Notes under the pieces: model-generated
Told to the model about the DNA's origin: nothing
Databases searched by the model: none
What the model saw: only the letters and a program-made list of their open reading frames with translations
Shown: piece by piece, positions 23,501-30,565 of the stretch
How positions within the stretch are numbered: the stretch's first letter is position 1
Layout: every line of letters starts with the position of its first letter
Position numbers and translations under genes: made by a program
Assembly (NCBI GenBank): GCA_001803235.1
Contig: MHBL01000106.1
Location: forward strand, 28,006-62,849
Reading direction: 5' to 3'
Source: Lentisphaerae bacterium RIFOXYA12_64_32
GTDB lineage: Bacteria > Verrucomicrobiota > Lentisphaeria > Oligosphaerales > YB12-FULL-65-16
Length of the DNA: 34,844 nucleotides

Positions 23501-25948
23501 GTCAAGGCCAGGTACGACTCGAACCGCGTCGCCGACACGCTCATGGCGACTGACGAGCCGCTGTCGCCGGACGAGCGGTCGTACCTGAGCCAGCAGCTCC
23601 GCGCCTTCCAGGAGTTGGTTCACTACATGCAGGCGCACGCCGGGACGCGGGGCGGGAACTGGTGGCAGGGTACGGTGGCCAACTGCGACTGCCCGCTCGA
23701 GGGTGTGTTCCGCAACCTGATGTACTTCCAGGGCTTCCTCGGGTACGACCTGCGCGAGTTCTTCAGTGCGAAGTTCTTCAGTGGCGCCTTCGTGCACCTG
23801 CAGTACGCCGCACCGCACCTGGACCGACGCAAGATTATTCGGCGCGGCCTGGCCCTGCGCGGTTCGGGCGCGCACGGCACGGGCGGCGAGATCACCGCCA
23901 TGCTCGCCTCGCTACTGACCGGCAACGCGGTCGAGCGTGCGCTGTACGATGCCGCGCCCTGGCTCGCGAAGATGAACGGCCCGCTCACCGGTGACGAAGA
24001 CGCCGCTGTCGACGCGATGATGAAGGAAGGCCACTGCTTCGTCCTGCCGTTGTTCCTCGCCCTGGGCTGGTACGTGCCGGACGCGCCGGCGCGCGCCGTC
24101 GCGGACCTGCCGCCCAGCATGCTGTTCGACGTCGAGGGCGAGGTGTGCATGAAGTCGGACTGGGGACCGGGCATGACCGATGTGTACTTCGTCAGCGGCG
24201 CGCGCGATGTCACCTACCGCGTCGAGCCGAACCACCTGAGCATCGTCAAGGCCGGTGAGGTGCTGCTGGGCACCAAAGCGCTGCAGGGCGACCACGGCGA
24301 TCCGGTGCCGTCCTGGGGCAATGTCGTGCTGATGGGGGCCGCACCGCCGGAGCGCTGGCAATACGCCGCCGCGTGGCCGCGCATGGACGAGCACCGCATC
24401 GTCGACCGGTTCTCGCCGCAGTTGCTGGCGTACAACCTGCGCGACTATGCGCTCTCCGGCGTGGCGCCCATGAACTACCCGTACCGCAACCATGACGGGA
24501 TCGTGCTGCACGGGCACACCGAGCACACGTTCTTCGCTGCCGGCCGCATCCTCGCGTACGAGACTTGGCCGGAGTTCGACTACACCGCGGGCGACGCCAC
24601 TCACGCCTGGCCGATCGACCAGGCCGAGGCCGCGTTCCGACACGTCGTGTACCTGCGCCCGGATATCGTGGTGGTCTACGACCGCGGTCAACTGGGCAAG
24701 AGCCAGGACCGCACGCGCTGGCTGGCGGCGACCGCGCCCGGCCTGACCGGCCAGGGCAACCGGTTCCACATCCGTGCCGGCAAGGCGGCACTGGACGGAG
24801 TCGTGCTCCTGCCCGGCGACGCCAAACTCGACCTCCAGCCGGGGCTGCTGGCGTTCGACGGCGCCCCGGACGCGGCCAAAGGCTACGAGTACCTGGTCGT
24901 GCTGCAGACCGCCACGGGCAAGGGCCAGCCCGTGGATGCCACGCTGGTGTGCACGGACCGCCAGACGGGCGTCGATGTGCGGTTCGACGGCCGCACCGCA
25001 GAGGTGCGCTTCGACCGGACCGGCGCGGTCGGCGGCAGCATCACGCTCGGCGAACTCCGCAACCAGCCGCTCGTCCGCGACATCGCACCCAGCTACCGGC
25101 ACTGGCAGAAGCACTACCTGTTCAAGAAGTGGCTGCAGGACAAGGAGTTCCGCCCGTACATCGTCGATGCGGACGCGCGCGAGTTCGGGACGGCCGCGCT
25201 GCCCGACATTCCCGCGCCGCCGCGCCAGGCGTACCCGGTCACGGTCACGGGCCTCGCCCAGGGCACGCTGCACTGCGGCGGCAGTACGGCTCTTCAGGCC
25301 TCCGGTGCGGACTGTCCAAACCTGGACCTGCGCACGAACGACTTCCTGGTGCAGGCGCGGTTCCGGTTCAATCCCGACTCGCCGCTGGATACGGCCGGGG
25401 ACAGCTACACGCTGCTGATGAAGGGCGTGTACGAAGCGCCACTGTTCCAGCTCAGCCTGCGTGGCGGCCAGTACAACGGCGTGTTTGCGCGCGGCCGGAA
25501 CCAGGCGGGTAAGGGCTACCTCGACGTCGTCCCAGCGACCAGCCTCGCGAAGCAGCTCTGCGACGGCCAGTTCCACACCGTCGCGTTCGTCCGCGCCGGC
25601 AACACCGGCAGGCTCTACCTGGACGGTGCGAAGGTCGCAGAGCGCACCGACTTCGAGGCCCAAGTCCAGACGGATAAAGCGCTGGAGATCGGCAAGGCGT
25701 GCCAGGGCAGCTTCTTCGACGGCGAGATCGACGACGTCCGCGTCTGGCGCTTCGACGCCGGCCTGCCCGCGGGCTGGGAGGATGCGCTCGCCCGGTACGA
25801 GACGACCCGCGACGGCGTCCCGGCGGTCCTCAAGGACGCGCCGGACGTGAAGTTCTCCATCTGGCGCCTGGACGACGACGCCGGCGCCACCGCCGCCCGC
25901 GACAACGGCAACAACAACTACCCCCTGCGCGTCCTGGACGAGGAGTAG
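20531..25948 (+). CDS. Giant secreted polysaccharide-lyase-like protein
   Basis: An 1805-residue exported protein. Signal peptide: residues 1-23 (ATALGFTLGAASA, cleavage before FEIPVDG). Residues about 150-290 and 497-570 read like YVTN-type beta-propeller blades (DEVIVYDAAAGRVTQRIAMDA, RRLVHINAASGRKVAEVALP). A phrase PVDGKP plus aromatic occurs at 27 and again near 627, suggesting a duplicated carbohydrate-binding module. From about 860 (HPSLFFRAADEAAIRARI) through GGNWWQGTVANC (about 1041) lies a helical toroid. VEPNHLSIVKAGEVLLG (about 1230) and RPDIVVVYDRGQL (about 1375) resemble the beta-sandwich of heparinase II/III-like lyases. A LamG/concanavalin-like module fills about 1597-1747 (YLDGAKVAERTDF, GEIDDVRVWRF). 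Cleavage of an acidic polysaccharide is plausible but unproven. ATG 20531 is chosen for the signal peptide; its ribosome binding site is weak. Confidence 0.8.
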   Translation: MQDPLRILMLATALGFTLGAASAFEIPVDGKPGLWEAEQARPAGAWAAVTDEMASGGAYMSHAAADEGGTLEFSFSTDRAGALRIVPVWWRNSEEAAAVRFPKSLPCFTYEHVWPVGFPDRSCLSMDPLLTKEKPGPDRLVALRDRLYFSAPQHGFLGVVDPVTEKIVGVSALGGYVADLVADETTGLLFAADAQNDEVIVYDAAAGRVTQRIAMDATPYSLALAGEQVVVACMEGRSLVALGRRSLAVENQLALPFNPQAVAVVDGTVVVWPRAQAWDPDTGATTPVDRLAWPEQPETIWTDPTDACPRPFRNSRLWLKGEKFGRYDVIYERPGKLRFICRSFVPDPAQPNQTRAIDATLTVPELGNAAAPCISPVVQAGELLYFIVPGEKWLFRVDLAAPSGVDRIEIGNPVSLTVFARRADGRQTEWCLGTTLSIKQLQTSAPALAKAPTPPPAQPAATPRECGRTTCICPGADGAPDTCATASGTCYRLVLADGAGRRLVHINAASGRKVAEVALPSEPVHVFVSGDRAYVACAAPDQVLEVAVCSGEIVRTIPLPARPRAAQVFRCVPSEVSWAGLPPLSECPKRLVAHLAPVGYSPGDLEPRPAPPVSFLPPARSAVSVPVDGKPREFWCDNTHVLRVDGKRWLDTSPVTDRHGTTQLGRGDKQGTIALSIDDGPKHDWMLDRFMTESRHHLVRGTDEFDEVNAPVLAVAAGQHVLRVHSSSPWARLDALRVQAVLPPQIRLSLRPEPTEAFDAVPLPSCRAVFANAEPVRFTAYLAHDATTELRLDVGWTVLDINERPVTSGSAAATVMPGAGAQVPLDLDLKQTGVFTLRATAALPDGAAVAQRAYFAHLPELTHPSLFFRAADEAAIRARIAAYPVLFERYRKWLRRNIDQPDFLPKAMGGGVAQTYENMEARWRALGYGLAALYLEPGDAGFYVNRLAPILKSGHQEAYEHAWEFAGASAVLYDMLAAKHPEIARYHEDLVKARYDSNRVADTLMATDEPLSPDERSYLSQQLRAFQELVHYMQAHAGTRGGNWWQGTVANCDCPLEGVFRNLMYFQGFLGYDLREFFSAKFFSGAFVHLQYAAPHLDRRKIIRRGLALRGSGAHGTGGEITAMLASLLTGNAVERALYDAAPWLAKMNGPLTGDEDAAVDAMMKEGHCFVLPLFLALGWYVPDAPARAVADLPPSMLFDVEGEVCMKSDWGPGMTDVYFVSGARDVTYRVEPNHLSIVKAGEVLLGTKALQGDHGDPVPSWGNVVLMGAAPPERWQYAAAWPRMDEHRIVDRFSPQLLAYNLRDYALSGVAPMNYPYRNHDGIVLHGHTEHTFFAAGRILAYETWPEFDYTAGDATHAWPIDQAEAAFRHVVYLRPDIVVVYDRGQLGKSQDRTRWLAATAPGLTGQGNRFHIRAGKAALDGVVLLPGDAKLDLQPGLLAFDGAPDAAKGYEYLVVLQTATGKGQPVDATLVCTDRQTGVDVRFDGRTAEVRFDRTGAVGGSITLGELRNQPLVRDIAPSYRHWQKHYLFKKWLQDKEFRPYIVDADAREFGTAALPDIPAPPRQAYPVTVTGLAQGTLHCGGSTALQASGADCPNLDLRTNDFLVQARFRFNPDSPLDTAGDSYTLLMKGVYEAPLFQLSLRGGQYNGVFARGRNQAGKGYLDVVPATSLAKQLCDGQFHTVAFVRAGNTGRLYLDGAKVAERTDFEAQVQTDKALEIGKACQGSFFDGEIDDVRVWRFDAGLPAGWEDALARYETTRDGVPAVLKDAPDVKFSIWRLDDDAGATAARDNGNNNYPLRVLDEE

Positions 25949-25956
25949 GCTCACGA

Positions 25957-26099
25957 GGCCCTTAGGGCCTGTTAAGGAATAACCTGTGCATTTGCGGCCA
26001 GCTATCTTGAGCCGGTTTCAAGGCACGAGGGCGGCGCATAGCCTGAGCTATGTAACGACCGAGTAACGCGGAAAACGGCCACGAGAGCTGGCCGCCCTC
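25957..26099. ncRNA. Possible structured RNA or palindromic repeat D
   Basis: Downstream of the giant gene a perfect palindrome GGCCCTTAGGGCC is followed by a long nested fold. The outer stem is GCGGCCAGCT (25994-26003) with AGCTGGCCGC (26086-26095). Next inside is GCCGGTTTC with GAAAACGGC, 8 of 9 pairs. The core hairpin is CATAGC-CTGA-GCTATG (26037-26052). The strand and function are unknown. It may equally be a DNA repeat unit or a terminator region for the convergent genes. Confidence 0.45.
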
Positions 26100-26204
26100 C
26101 GGGGCGTGGCGGCAGGCCGTCATCTTCGTCGTCACTTCGTCCCTCCACTCCTGCCGCAGGATGCCGTACTCGACGAGGTCCGCGCACCGGTCCCACTTCT
26201 TCAC
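25962..26204 (-). CDS. Possible small protein overlapping the aminotransferase stop
   Basis: An 80-codon frame starts with a GTG that overlaps the aminotransferase stop as GTGA, the same coupling seen at pcnB and the toxin gene. Its first 37 residues (KKWDRCADLVEYGILRQEWRDEVTTKM...) look protein-like. The rest lies across the palindromic structure at 25957-26099, so it may be repeat-derived. I recognise no family. It may be a remnant or no gene at all. Confidence 0.25.
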   Translation of the reverse strand: MKKWDRCADLVEYGILRQEWRDEVTTKMTACRHAPEGGQLSWPFSALLGRYIAQAMRRPRALKPAQDSWPQMHRLFLNRP

Positions 26205-27514
26205 GTGCTGGCGGTGGAGGCCTTCGCGGCCTTGTCGGCTTCGTCCATGAGGCGTTTGAGGGCTTTGGGCTCGCCCATGACCTTTTTGAACCCGGCGACG
26301 TACTGCTTCATCAGGTCCAGCGTGTTGGGCGGGTACACGGCGGACAGGTAGGAGTGCTCGGCAATGAACTTGATGGTGGCCGGGAAGTCCTCGCCGCGGT
26401 ATTGGATCTTGCGGCCGTAGTGGGCGCAGTTCCACGGGCAGCCTTTGCCGTAGCCCTGCATGTCGCGGAACACCGACTGCGCCGGCACGGGCGTGCGTTG
26501 CCACTGGCCCAGGCCAATGCCTTCGGCGGCCAGCGCCTTCTGCGCCGCCGCCTTGAACTTCTCGACCGGCACGTCGAACCCCAGTTCGCTGGGCACGAAG
26601 CGCACGATGTAGTTGAAGTACACCGGCTCGCGGTTCGGCGGTGTGTGCGGGCCTTTCACGCCCGGAATGTTACGCAGTTCGGCGGTCAGGAACTGGGCGA
26701 ATTCCTGGCGCTTGGCATTGTTCTCGGGCAGGCGCTTGAGTTGCGAACGGCAGAACGCATTGACGAACTCGTGCGCCCGGTACATCCAGCCCATGCCGTA
26801 CGCGTTGTACTCGCGCTCTTCACCGTGCACCACGACCTCGCCGAACTCGCGCAGCATACCGGCGACCCGGTAGGCGTCCTCGTTGTTCGTGCAGAACAGC
26901 CCGCCCTCGCCGCTGGACAGGTTCTTCGACCGGTTGGTGCTGAATCCGCACGTGTCCTCGATGTTGCCGACCGTCTTGCCGTCGCACTTCGCGCCGTGCG
27001 CCTGGCAGGCGTCACCGATCACGAACAGCTTGTGCTTCTTCGCGATCTTCATAATCGGGCCCATGTTGCACGGCATGCCGTGGATGTGCACCGGCAGGAT
27101 CGCCTTGGTACGGTCGGTGATCGCCGCTTCAATCAGCTTCGGCTCGATGCAGAACGCGTCCGGCTCGATGTCGACGAAGATCGGGATGGCGTTGTGGTGC
27201 AGCACGGCCGCCGCGGTGCTCCAATAGGTGAACGCGGGCACGATCACCTCGTCGCCCGGGCCGATTCCCAGCGACGCGACGGCCATGTGCAGCGCGGCCG
27301 TGCCGCTGTTCGTGACCAGGCAGTACTTGCAGCCGATGTACTCGGAAAACTCCTTCTGCAACGCCACCGCGTTGGGCGCCGCCGTGCCGTGCAGGATGTT
27401 CGAGTCGAACACGGCCATCACCGCATCACGGTCCGCCTGGTTCAGGGGTGGCCACGTCTTGACAGACCCTTCCGCAACCGCACGCGGGCCACCGAAAAGG
27501 GCGAGATTCTGCAT
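26201..27514 (-). CDS. DegT/DnrJ/EryC1-family PLP aminotransferase
   Basis: A 437-residue fold-type I PLP enzyme that typically transfers an amino group from glutamate or glutamine onto a keto-sugar or keto-cyclitol. TNSGTAALHMAVASLGIGPGDEVIVPAFTYWST (68-100) is the cofactor phosphate and substrate region. FVIGDACQAHGA holds Asp168, which pairs with the pyridine nitrogen. FSTNRSKNLSSGEGG holds the Schiff-base Lys197. The tail is Lys/Ala-rich. Start 27514 has GGAGGA 7 nt upstream. It is divergent from an AraC-family regulator, which may control it. A role in making an amino-sugar or cyclitol component of a surface glycan is inference. Confidence 0.91.
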   Translation of the reverse strand: MQNLALFGGPRAVAEGSVKTWPPLNQADRDAVMAVFDSNILHGTAAPNAVALQKEFSEYIGCKYCLVTNSGTAALHMAVASLGIGPGDEVIVPAFTYWSTAAAVLHHNAIPIFVDIEPDAFCIEPKLIEAAITDRTKAILPVHIHGMPCNMGPIMKIAKKHKLFVIGDACQAHGAKCDGKTVGNIEDTCGFSTNRSKNLSSGEGGLFCTNNEDAYRVAGMLREFGEVVVHGEEREYNAYGMGWMYRAHEFVNAFCRSQLKRLPENNAKRQEFAQFLTAELRNIPGVKGPHTPPNREPVYFNYIVRFVPSELGFDVPVEKFKAAAQKALAAEGIGLGQWQRTPVPAQSVFRDMQGYGKGCPWNCAHYGRKIQYRGEDFPATIKFIAEHSYLSAVYPPNTLDLMKQYVAGFKKVMGEPKALKRLMDEADKAAKASTAST

Positions 27515-27549
27515 CGATGCTTCCTCCGTTCAGGGGTTCGTTACGTTGG

Positions 27550-27666
27550 CAGTGGCTCGGCGCGTCCCGCGCCGACGCGGGGTGCCGCGGCCGGTCTCCG
27601 GCCGAGGGCCTCGGGCCGGGACGGCCCCGAGCACTCTGCTGCGGTCCCGGAGGTCCCGCGCCACGA
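27550..27666 (-). repeat. Structured leader repeat B, copy 3
   Basis: Read on the minus strand it is very close to copy 1, with the same GCGGGACCTCCGGGACCGCAGC start and the same CTCGG/CCGAG and CGGCCGG/CCGGCCG stems. The third stem is CCCGCG/CGCGGG instead of TCTGC/GCAGA. The right end is GCCACTG; the left end is degenerate (TCGTGGC). It ends 36 bp before the aminotransferase start, in the same relative orientation as the other two copies. Confidence 0.85.
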
Positions 27667-27719
27667 CCGCCATATCACTTGGCAATTCCGGCTCTTGTTT
27701 TGTCGGGTGTTTGAATGAC

Positions 27720-27725
27720 ATTATA
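27720..27725 (-). promoter_or_regulatory. Candidate -10 box for the aminotransferase gene
   Basis: A consensus TATAAT on the minus strand, without a good -35. If used, transcription would start near 27713 and repeat B copy 3 would be in the 5' leader. The same AT-rich spot could also serve the araC-like gene in the other direction. Confidence 0.4.
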
Positions 27726-27756
27726 CCCATTAACCTTGAAATGGAAGGACAACGGC

Positions 27757-28617
27757 ATGCTGGAATCCATCAAAAAGCTGTCGGAAACGTGCAATCTGAT
27801 TGAAAACACACTGATCTGGGCGAATCGCCTGGAGGCGCTGCCGTTGCCGTACGCCGGCGAGGACCGTGGTCCGTTCAAGGTCAAGGGCCGCGCGCTGCTC
27901 GAGTTCGGGCTCTATGCCGGCGGCGGCCCGACGCACATCCAGCTCGGGCCGCACGAGGCGGCGCTCAAGCCCGGAACACTGGTCACGCTCAACGCGCACT
28001 TCGGGTACATCGGCACGCCGCCGGCGGACGGTCCGCCGCTGAGCCTGTGGTGGACCTCGTTCGATGTGGCGAACGACAGTCCGGTCCCTGACCTGGACAA
28101 GGCACCGATGCTGCTCACGGTACCGGTGCGGAACGTAGCGCGACTGGTCGAGCGGTGCCGGTCCGTGTGCCGTCTGCACAAGCAGCAGCAACCGTTCCAG
28201 GCGATCCGGCTCAAGAGCGAGGTACTGAACCTGCTGGCGGATCTGCACGAGAGCGTCGCCGACCCGTCGCGCTCGCCGGCAGCGTACTCGCCCGGGATCG
28301 AAGAAGCGGTCCGGTTCCTGTTTACCGGGTACGACCGGGCCGGCCTGACCCGGGGCGAGCTGGCGCGCGTCGCGCACCTGTCCGAAGCACATTTCGGTCG
28401 CCAATTCCGCCGCGAAGTGGGGGTTACGCCGCTGCAGTACGTCACGCGGCTGCGCGTCGCCCGGGCCTGCGAACTCCTGGACCGGACGCGCCTGAACGTC
28501 GAGGAGGTGGGGCGGGCGGCGGGTTTTGGGGACCCGTTCCACTTTTCCCGCACGTTCCGGAAGTCCGTCGGCGTGTCGCCGCGCGCCTACCGCAACGCCG
28601 GGGCGGGTAGGCTGTAG
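27757..28617 (+). CDS. AraC-family transcriptional regulator
   Basis: A 286-residue activator-type regulator. The C-terminal 100 residues carry the two AraC helix-turn-helix motifs: LTRGELARVAHLSEAHFGRQFRREVGVTPLQYV, then LNVEEVGRAAGFGDPFHFSRTFRKSVGVSPRAYR. The latter is the strongly conserved second motif. The N-terminal part, with FGLYAGGGPTHIQLGPHEAALKPGTLVTLNAHFGY, resembles a cupin-like sugar-sensing domain. It is divergent from the DegT aminotransferase and probably regulates it, itself, or nearby carbohydrate genes. ATG 27757 is preferred over 27715 because AAGGAC lies just upstream with normal spacing. Confidence 0.92.
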   Translation: MLESIKKLSETCNLIENTLIWANRLEALPLPYAGEDRGPFKVKGRALLEFGLYAGGGPTHIQLGPHEAALKPGTLVTLNAHFGYIGTPPADGPPLSLWWTSFDVANDSPVPDLDKAPMLLTVPVRNVARLVERCRSVCRLHKQQQPFQAIRLKSEVLNLLADLHESVADPSRSPAAYSPGIEEAVRFLFTGYDRAGLTRGELARVAHLSEAHFGRQFRREVGVTPLQYVTRLRVARACELLDRTRLNVEEVGRAAGFGDPFHFSRTFRKSVGVSPRAYRNAGAGRL

Positions 28618-28683
28618 CCGCCTTAGCGGCGCGTTGACACCAACATGCTTGTCGTAATGCGTGTCGGGTGTCGTGGGGTGTTG

Positions 28684-28720
28684 GTCACTGAGTCACTGCG
28701 CCATTGGGTCACTGCGTCAC
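28684..28720. repeat. Octamer tandem repeat
   Basis: Units with an exact 8-bp period: GTCACTGA, GTCACTGC, GCCATTGG, GTCACTGC, GTCAC. They lie in the 286-bp gap after the AraC gene. Confidence 0.85.
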
Positions 28721-28749
28721 AACCCGGACCGCGACTGCGCAACGCGCCC

Positions 28750-28778
28750 CTTTTCCCGCGCGTCCGTCGCGGGAAAAG
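28750..28778. terminator. Strong hairpin after the AraC gene
   Basis: An 11-bp perfect stem CTTTTCCCGCG with CGCGGGAAAAG around loop CGTCCGT. It may end transcription from the araC-like gene before the fusion gene, but no T-run follows. Just beyond it, ACCTACAGCCT occurs twice (about 28790-28816), and its inverse TAGGCTGTAG lies at the araC end (about 28608). Confidence 0.45.
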
Positions 28779-28903
28779 CGTAGGGTCTTACCTACAGCCT
28801 AAACACCTACAGCCTGCCCGAATGGTGTAGCTTTCGTATTCTTGGCTTGACAGGGCCGCGTTGGGGGATGAATGTGAAGCCTGAGGGTAGCCTTGGAGAG
28901 TCG

Positions 28904-30358
28904 ATGCCACCCGAACCGAACCAGGACATTCCGGCGACCCATGCGTCCCGCACCGCGGAGCGGTGTGCGCACTGGGACAGCGTCGCGGCGCGCCTGGACT
29001 CGTCCCCGGGCTGGGGCGGGTGCTACCACCGGCGCCTGGCCGACGTGTACCGGCTCGTCATCCCGGAAGGTGCAAGCGTTCTGGAACTCGGCTGTGCTCA
29101 AGGCGATCTGCTGGCCGCACTCCGGCCGGGCCGCGGCGTCGGGGTCGACTTCTCCACCGAGATGATCCGGCGCGCCCGCGAACGACACCCGGACCTGGAA
29201 TTCATCCTGGCCGACGTCCACGAGATCGCGTTGAACGAGACCTTCGACTTCATCATCCTGTCGGACTTGGTGAATGACCTGGTGGATGTCCAAGCCGCGC
29301 TGCAGCGGCTGCACGGCCTGGTCCATCCGCGCAGCCGCGTCATTCTCAACCTGCACAGCCAGATGTGGCGCGGCCCCCTGACCCTGGCCCGTCGGTTCGG
29401 TCTGGCCACGCCCCTGCTGCCCCAGAACTGGCTGACCGCCGAGGATGCGGCGCACATGCTCTACCTCGCGGACTTCGAGCTGCTCCGGGTCTGGCAGGAA
29501 GTGCTGTCGCCGCTGCCGTGCCCGCTGCTGACCCCGTTGCTGAACCGGTGGATGGTCAAGCTCTGGCCGTGCCGCTTCCTGGCGCTGACGAACGTGCTCA
29601 TGGCCCGGCCCGCGCCGGTCCGGCCCGCGCTGGCTGCCGAGCCGCTGGTGTCGGTAATCGTACCGGCACGAAACGAGGCGGGCAACATCGAGGCCGTGTT
29701 CCGCCGGACCCCCGACATGGGCCGCGGCACCGAGCTGGTCTTCGTGGAGGGCGGCTCCAGCGACAACACCGCAGAGGCCATCACGCAGGCCATAGCAGCC
29801 CACCCGGAACGCAAAGCCCTGTTCTTGCGGCAGACCGGCAAAGGCAAAGGCGATGCCGTACGGCTCGGCTTCGAACGCGCGTCGGGAGACATTCTGATGA
29901 TCCTGGACGCCGACCTGACCATGCCGCCCGAGGCGCTGCCGCGCTTCTACGAGGCGTTGCGCTCGGGCAAGGCGGACCTGGTCAACGGCGTGCGGCTGGT
30001 TTACCCCATGGACAAGAAAGCAATGCGCTTCCTGAACCTGCTGGCCAATAAGTCGTTCAGCCTCGCCTTCTCATGGTTGCTCGGGCAGCCGATCAAGGAC
30101 ACGCTGTGTGGGACCAAGGCCATGTGGGCTTCGGACTACGCCAGAATCGCCGCCAACCGCGCCTATTTCGGCGATTTCGATCCGTTCGGCGACTTTGATC
30201 TGCTGTTCGGTGCGGCCAAGCTGAACATGCGGCTCGTCGACCTGCCCATCCGCTACGAGGAACGCACCTACGGCACCACCAACATCCACCGTTGGCGGCA
30301 CGGGGTGCTGCTGCTGCGCATGGTCCTGTTCGCCGCCAACCGCATCAAGTTCGTCTGA
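28904..30358 (+). CDS. Fused SAM methyltransferase - family 2 glycosyltransferase
   Basis: A 484-residue two-domain protein. Residues about 20-190 are a class I methyltransferase with motif I VLELGCAQG (59-67) and VDFSTEMIRRARERHPDLEF. Residues about 247-445 are a GT-A glycosyltransferase: VSVIVPARNEAGNIEAVF (249-266), EGGSSDNT (282-289), GKGKGDAVRLGF and the metal-binding DADLTMP (335-341). This resembles dolichol-phosphate mannose synthase-like and polyprenyl-phosphate sugar transferases. No transmembrane pair is obvious, but the C-terminus is hydrophobic. The likely role is in envelope glycolipid or glycan assembly. ATG 28904 has GGAG at 28895. A perfect TTGACA lies at 28847, without a clear -10. 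Confidence 0.87.
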   Translation: MPPEPNQDIPATHASRTAERCAHWDSVAARLDSSPGWGGCYHRRLADVYRLVIPEGASVLELGCAQGDLLAALRPGRGVGVDFSTEMIRRARERHPDLEFILADVHEIALNETFDFIILSDLVNDLVDVQAALQRLHGLVHPRSRVILNLHSQMWRGPLTLARRFGLATPLLPQNWLTAEDAAHMLYLADFELLRVWQEVLSPLPCPLLTPLLNRWMVKLWPCRFLALTNVLMARPAPVRPALAAEPLVSVIVPARNEAGNIEAVFRRTPDMGRGTELVFVEGGSSDNTAEAITQAIAAHPERKALFLRQTGKGKGDAVRLGFERASGDILMILDADLTMPPEALPRFYEALRSGKADLVNGVRLVYPMDKKAMRFLNLLANKSFSLAFSWLLGQPIKDTLCGTKAMWASDYARIAANRAYFGDFDPFGDFDLLFGAAKLNMRLVDLPIRYEERTYGTTNIHRWRHGVLLLRMVLFAANRIKFV

Positions 30359-30382
30359 AGGCCTGTCTTCAGATAGTGTCAC

Positions 30383-30410
30383 CATGAAGGGCATGAAGGA
30401 CTTGAAGGGC
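30383..30410. repeat. Nonamer tandem repeat
   Basis: CATGAAGGG, CATGAAGGA, CTTGAAGGG with a 9-bp period, 25 bp after the fusion gene. The inverse units CCTTCATGG and TCTTCATGG follow at about 30494-30512. Confidence 0.75.
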
Positions 30411-30565
30411 CAGAACGCCAGACAGACGACGCGGAGTCAACTGTGTCCAGGCGCGGCGGGACGGTCCCGACGCGTATCTCATCTGGGTTCCGGCCTTCAT
30501 GGGTCTTCATGGTAGAACTGCGGCCCGGGACGTTCCGCGGCCCCGCGCCCCCGGCAAGAGGACAT

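Noticed and set aside
23912..25954. Roughly 680-codon minus-strand frame opposite the end of the giant gene
   Set aside because: Shadow frame; no motifs, and the plus-strand frame carries the recognisable LamG-like region.
28684..28720. Octamer and heptamer arrays as a CRISPR array
   Set aside because: Units are 7-9 bp with no spacers and no cas genes nearby.
28645..28830. Small 61-codon frame after the AraC gene
   Set aside because: It covers the octamer array and a hairpin; the apparent peptide is the translation of repeats.
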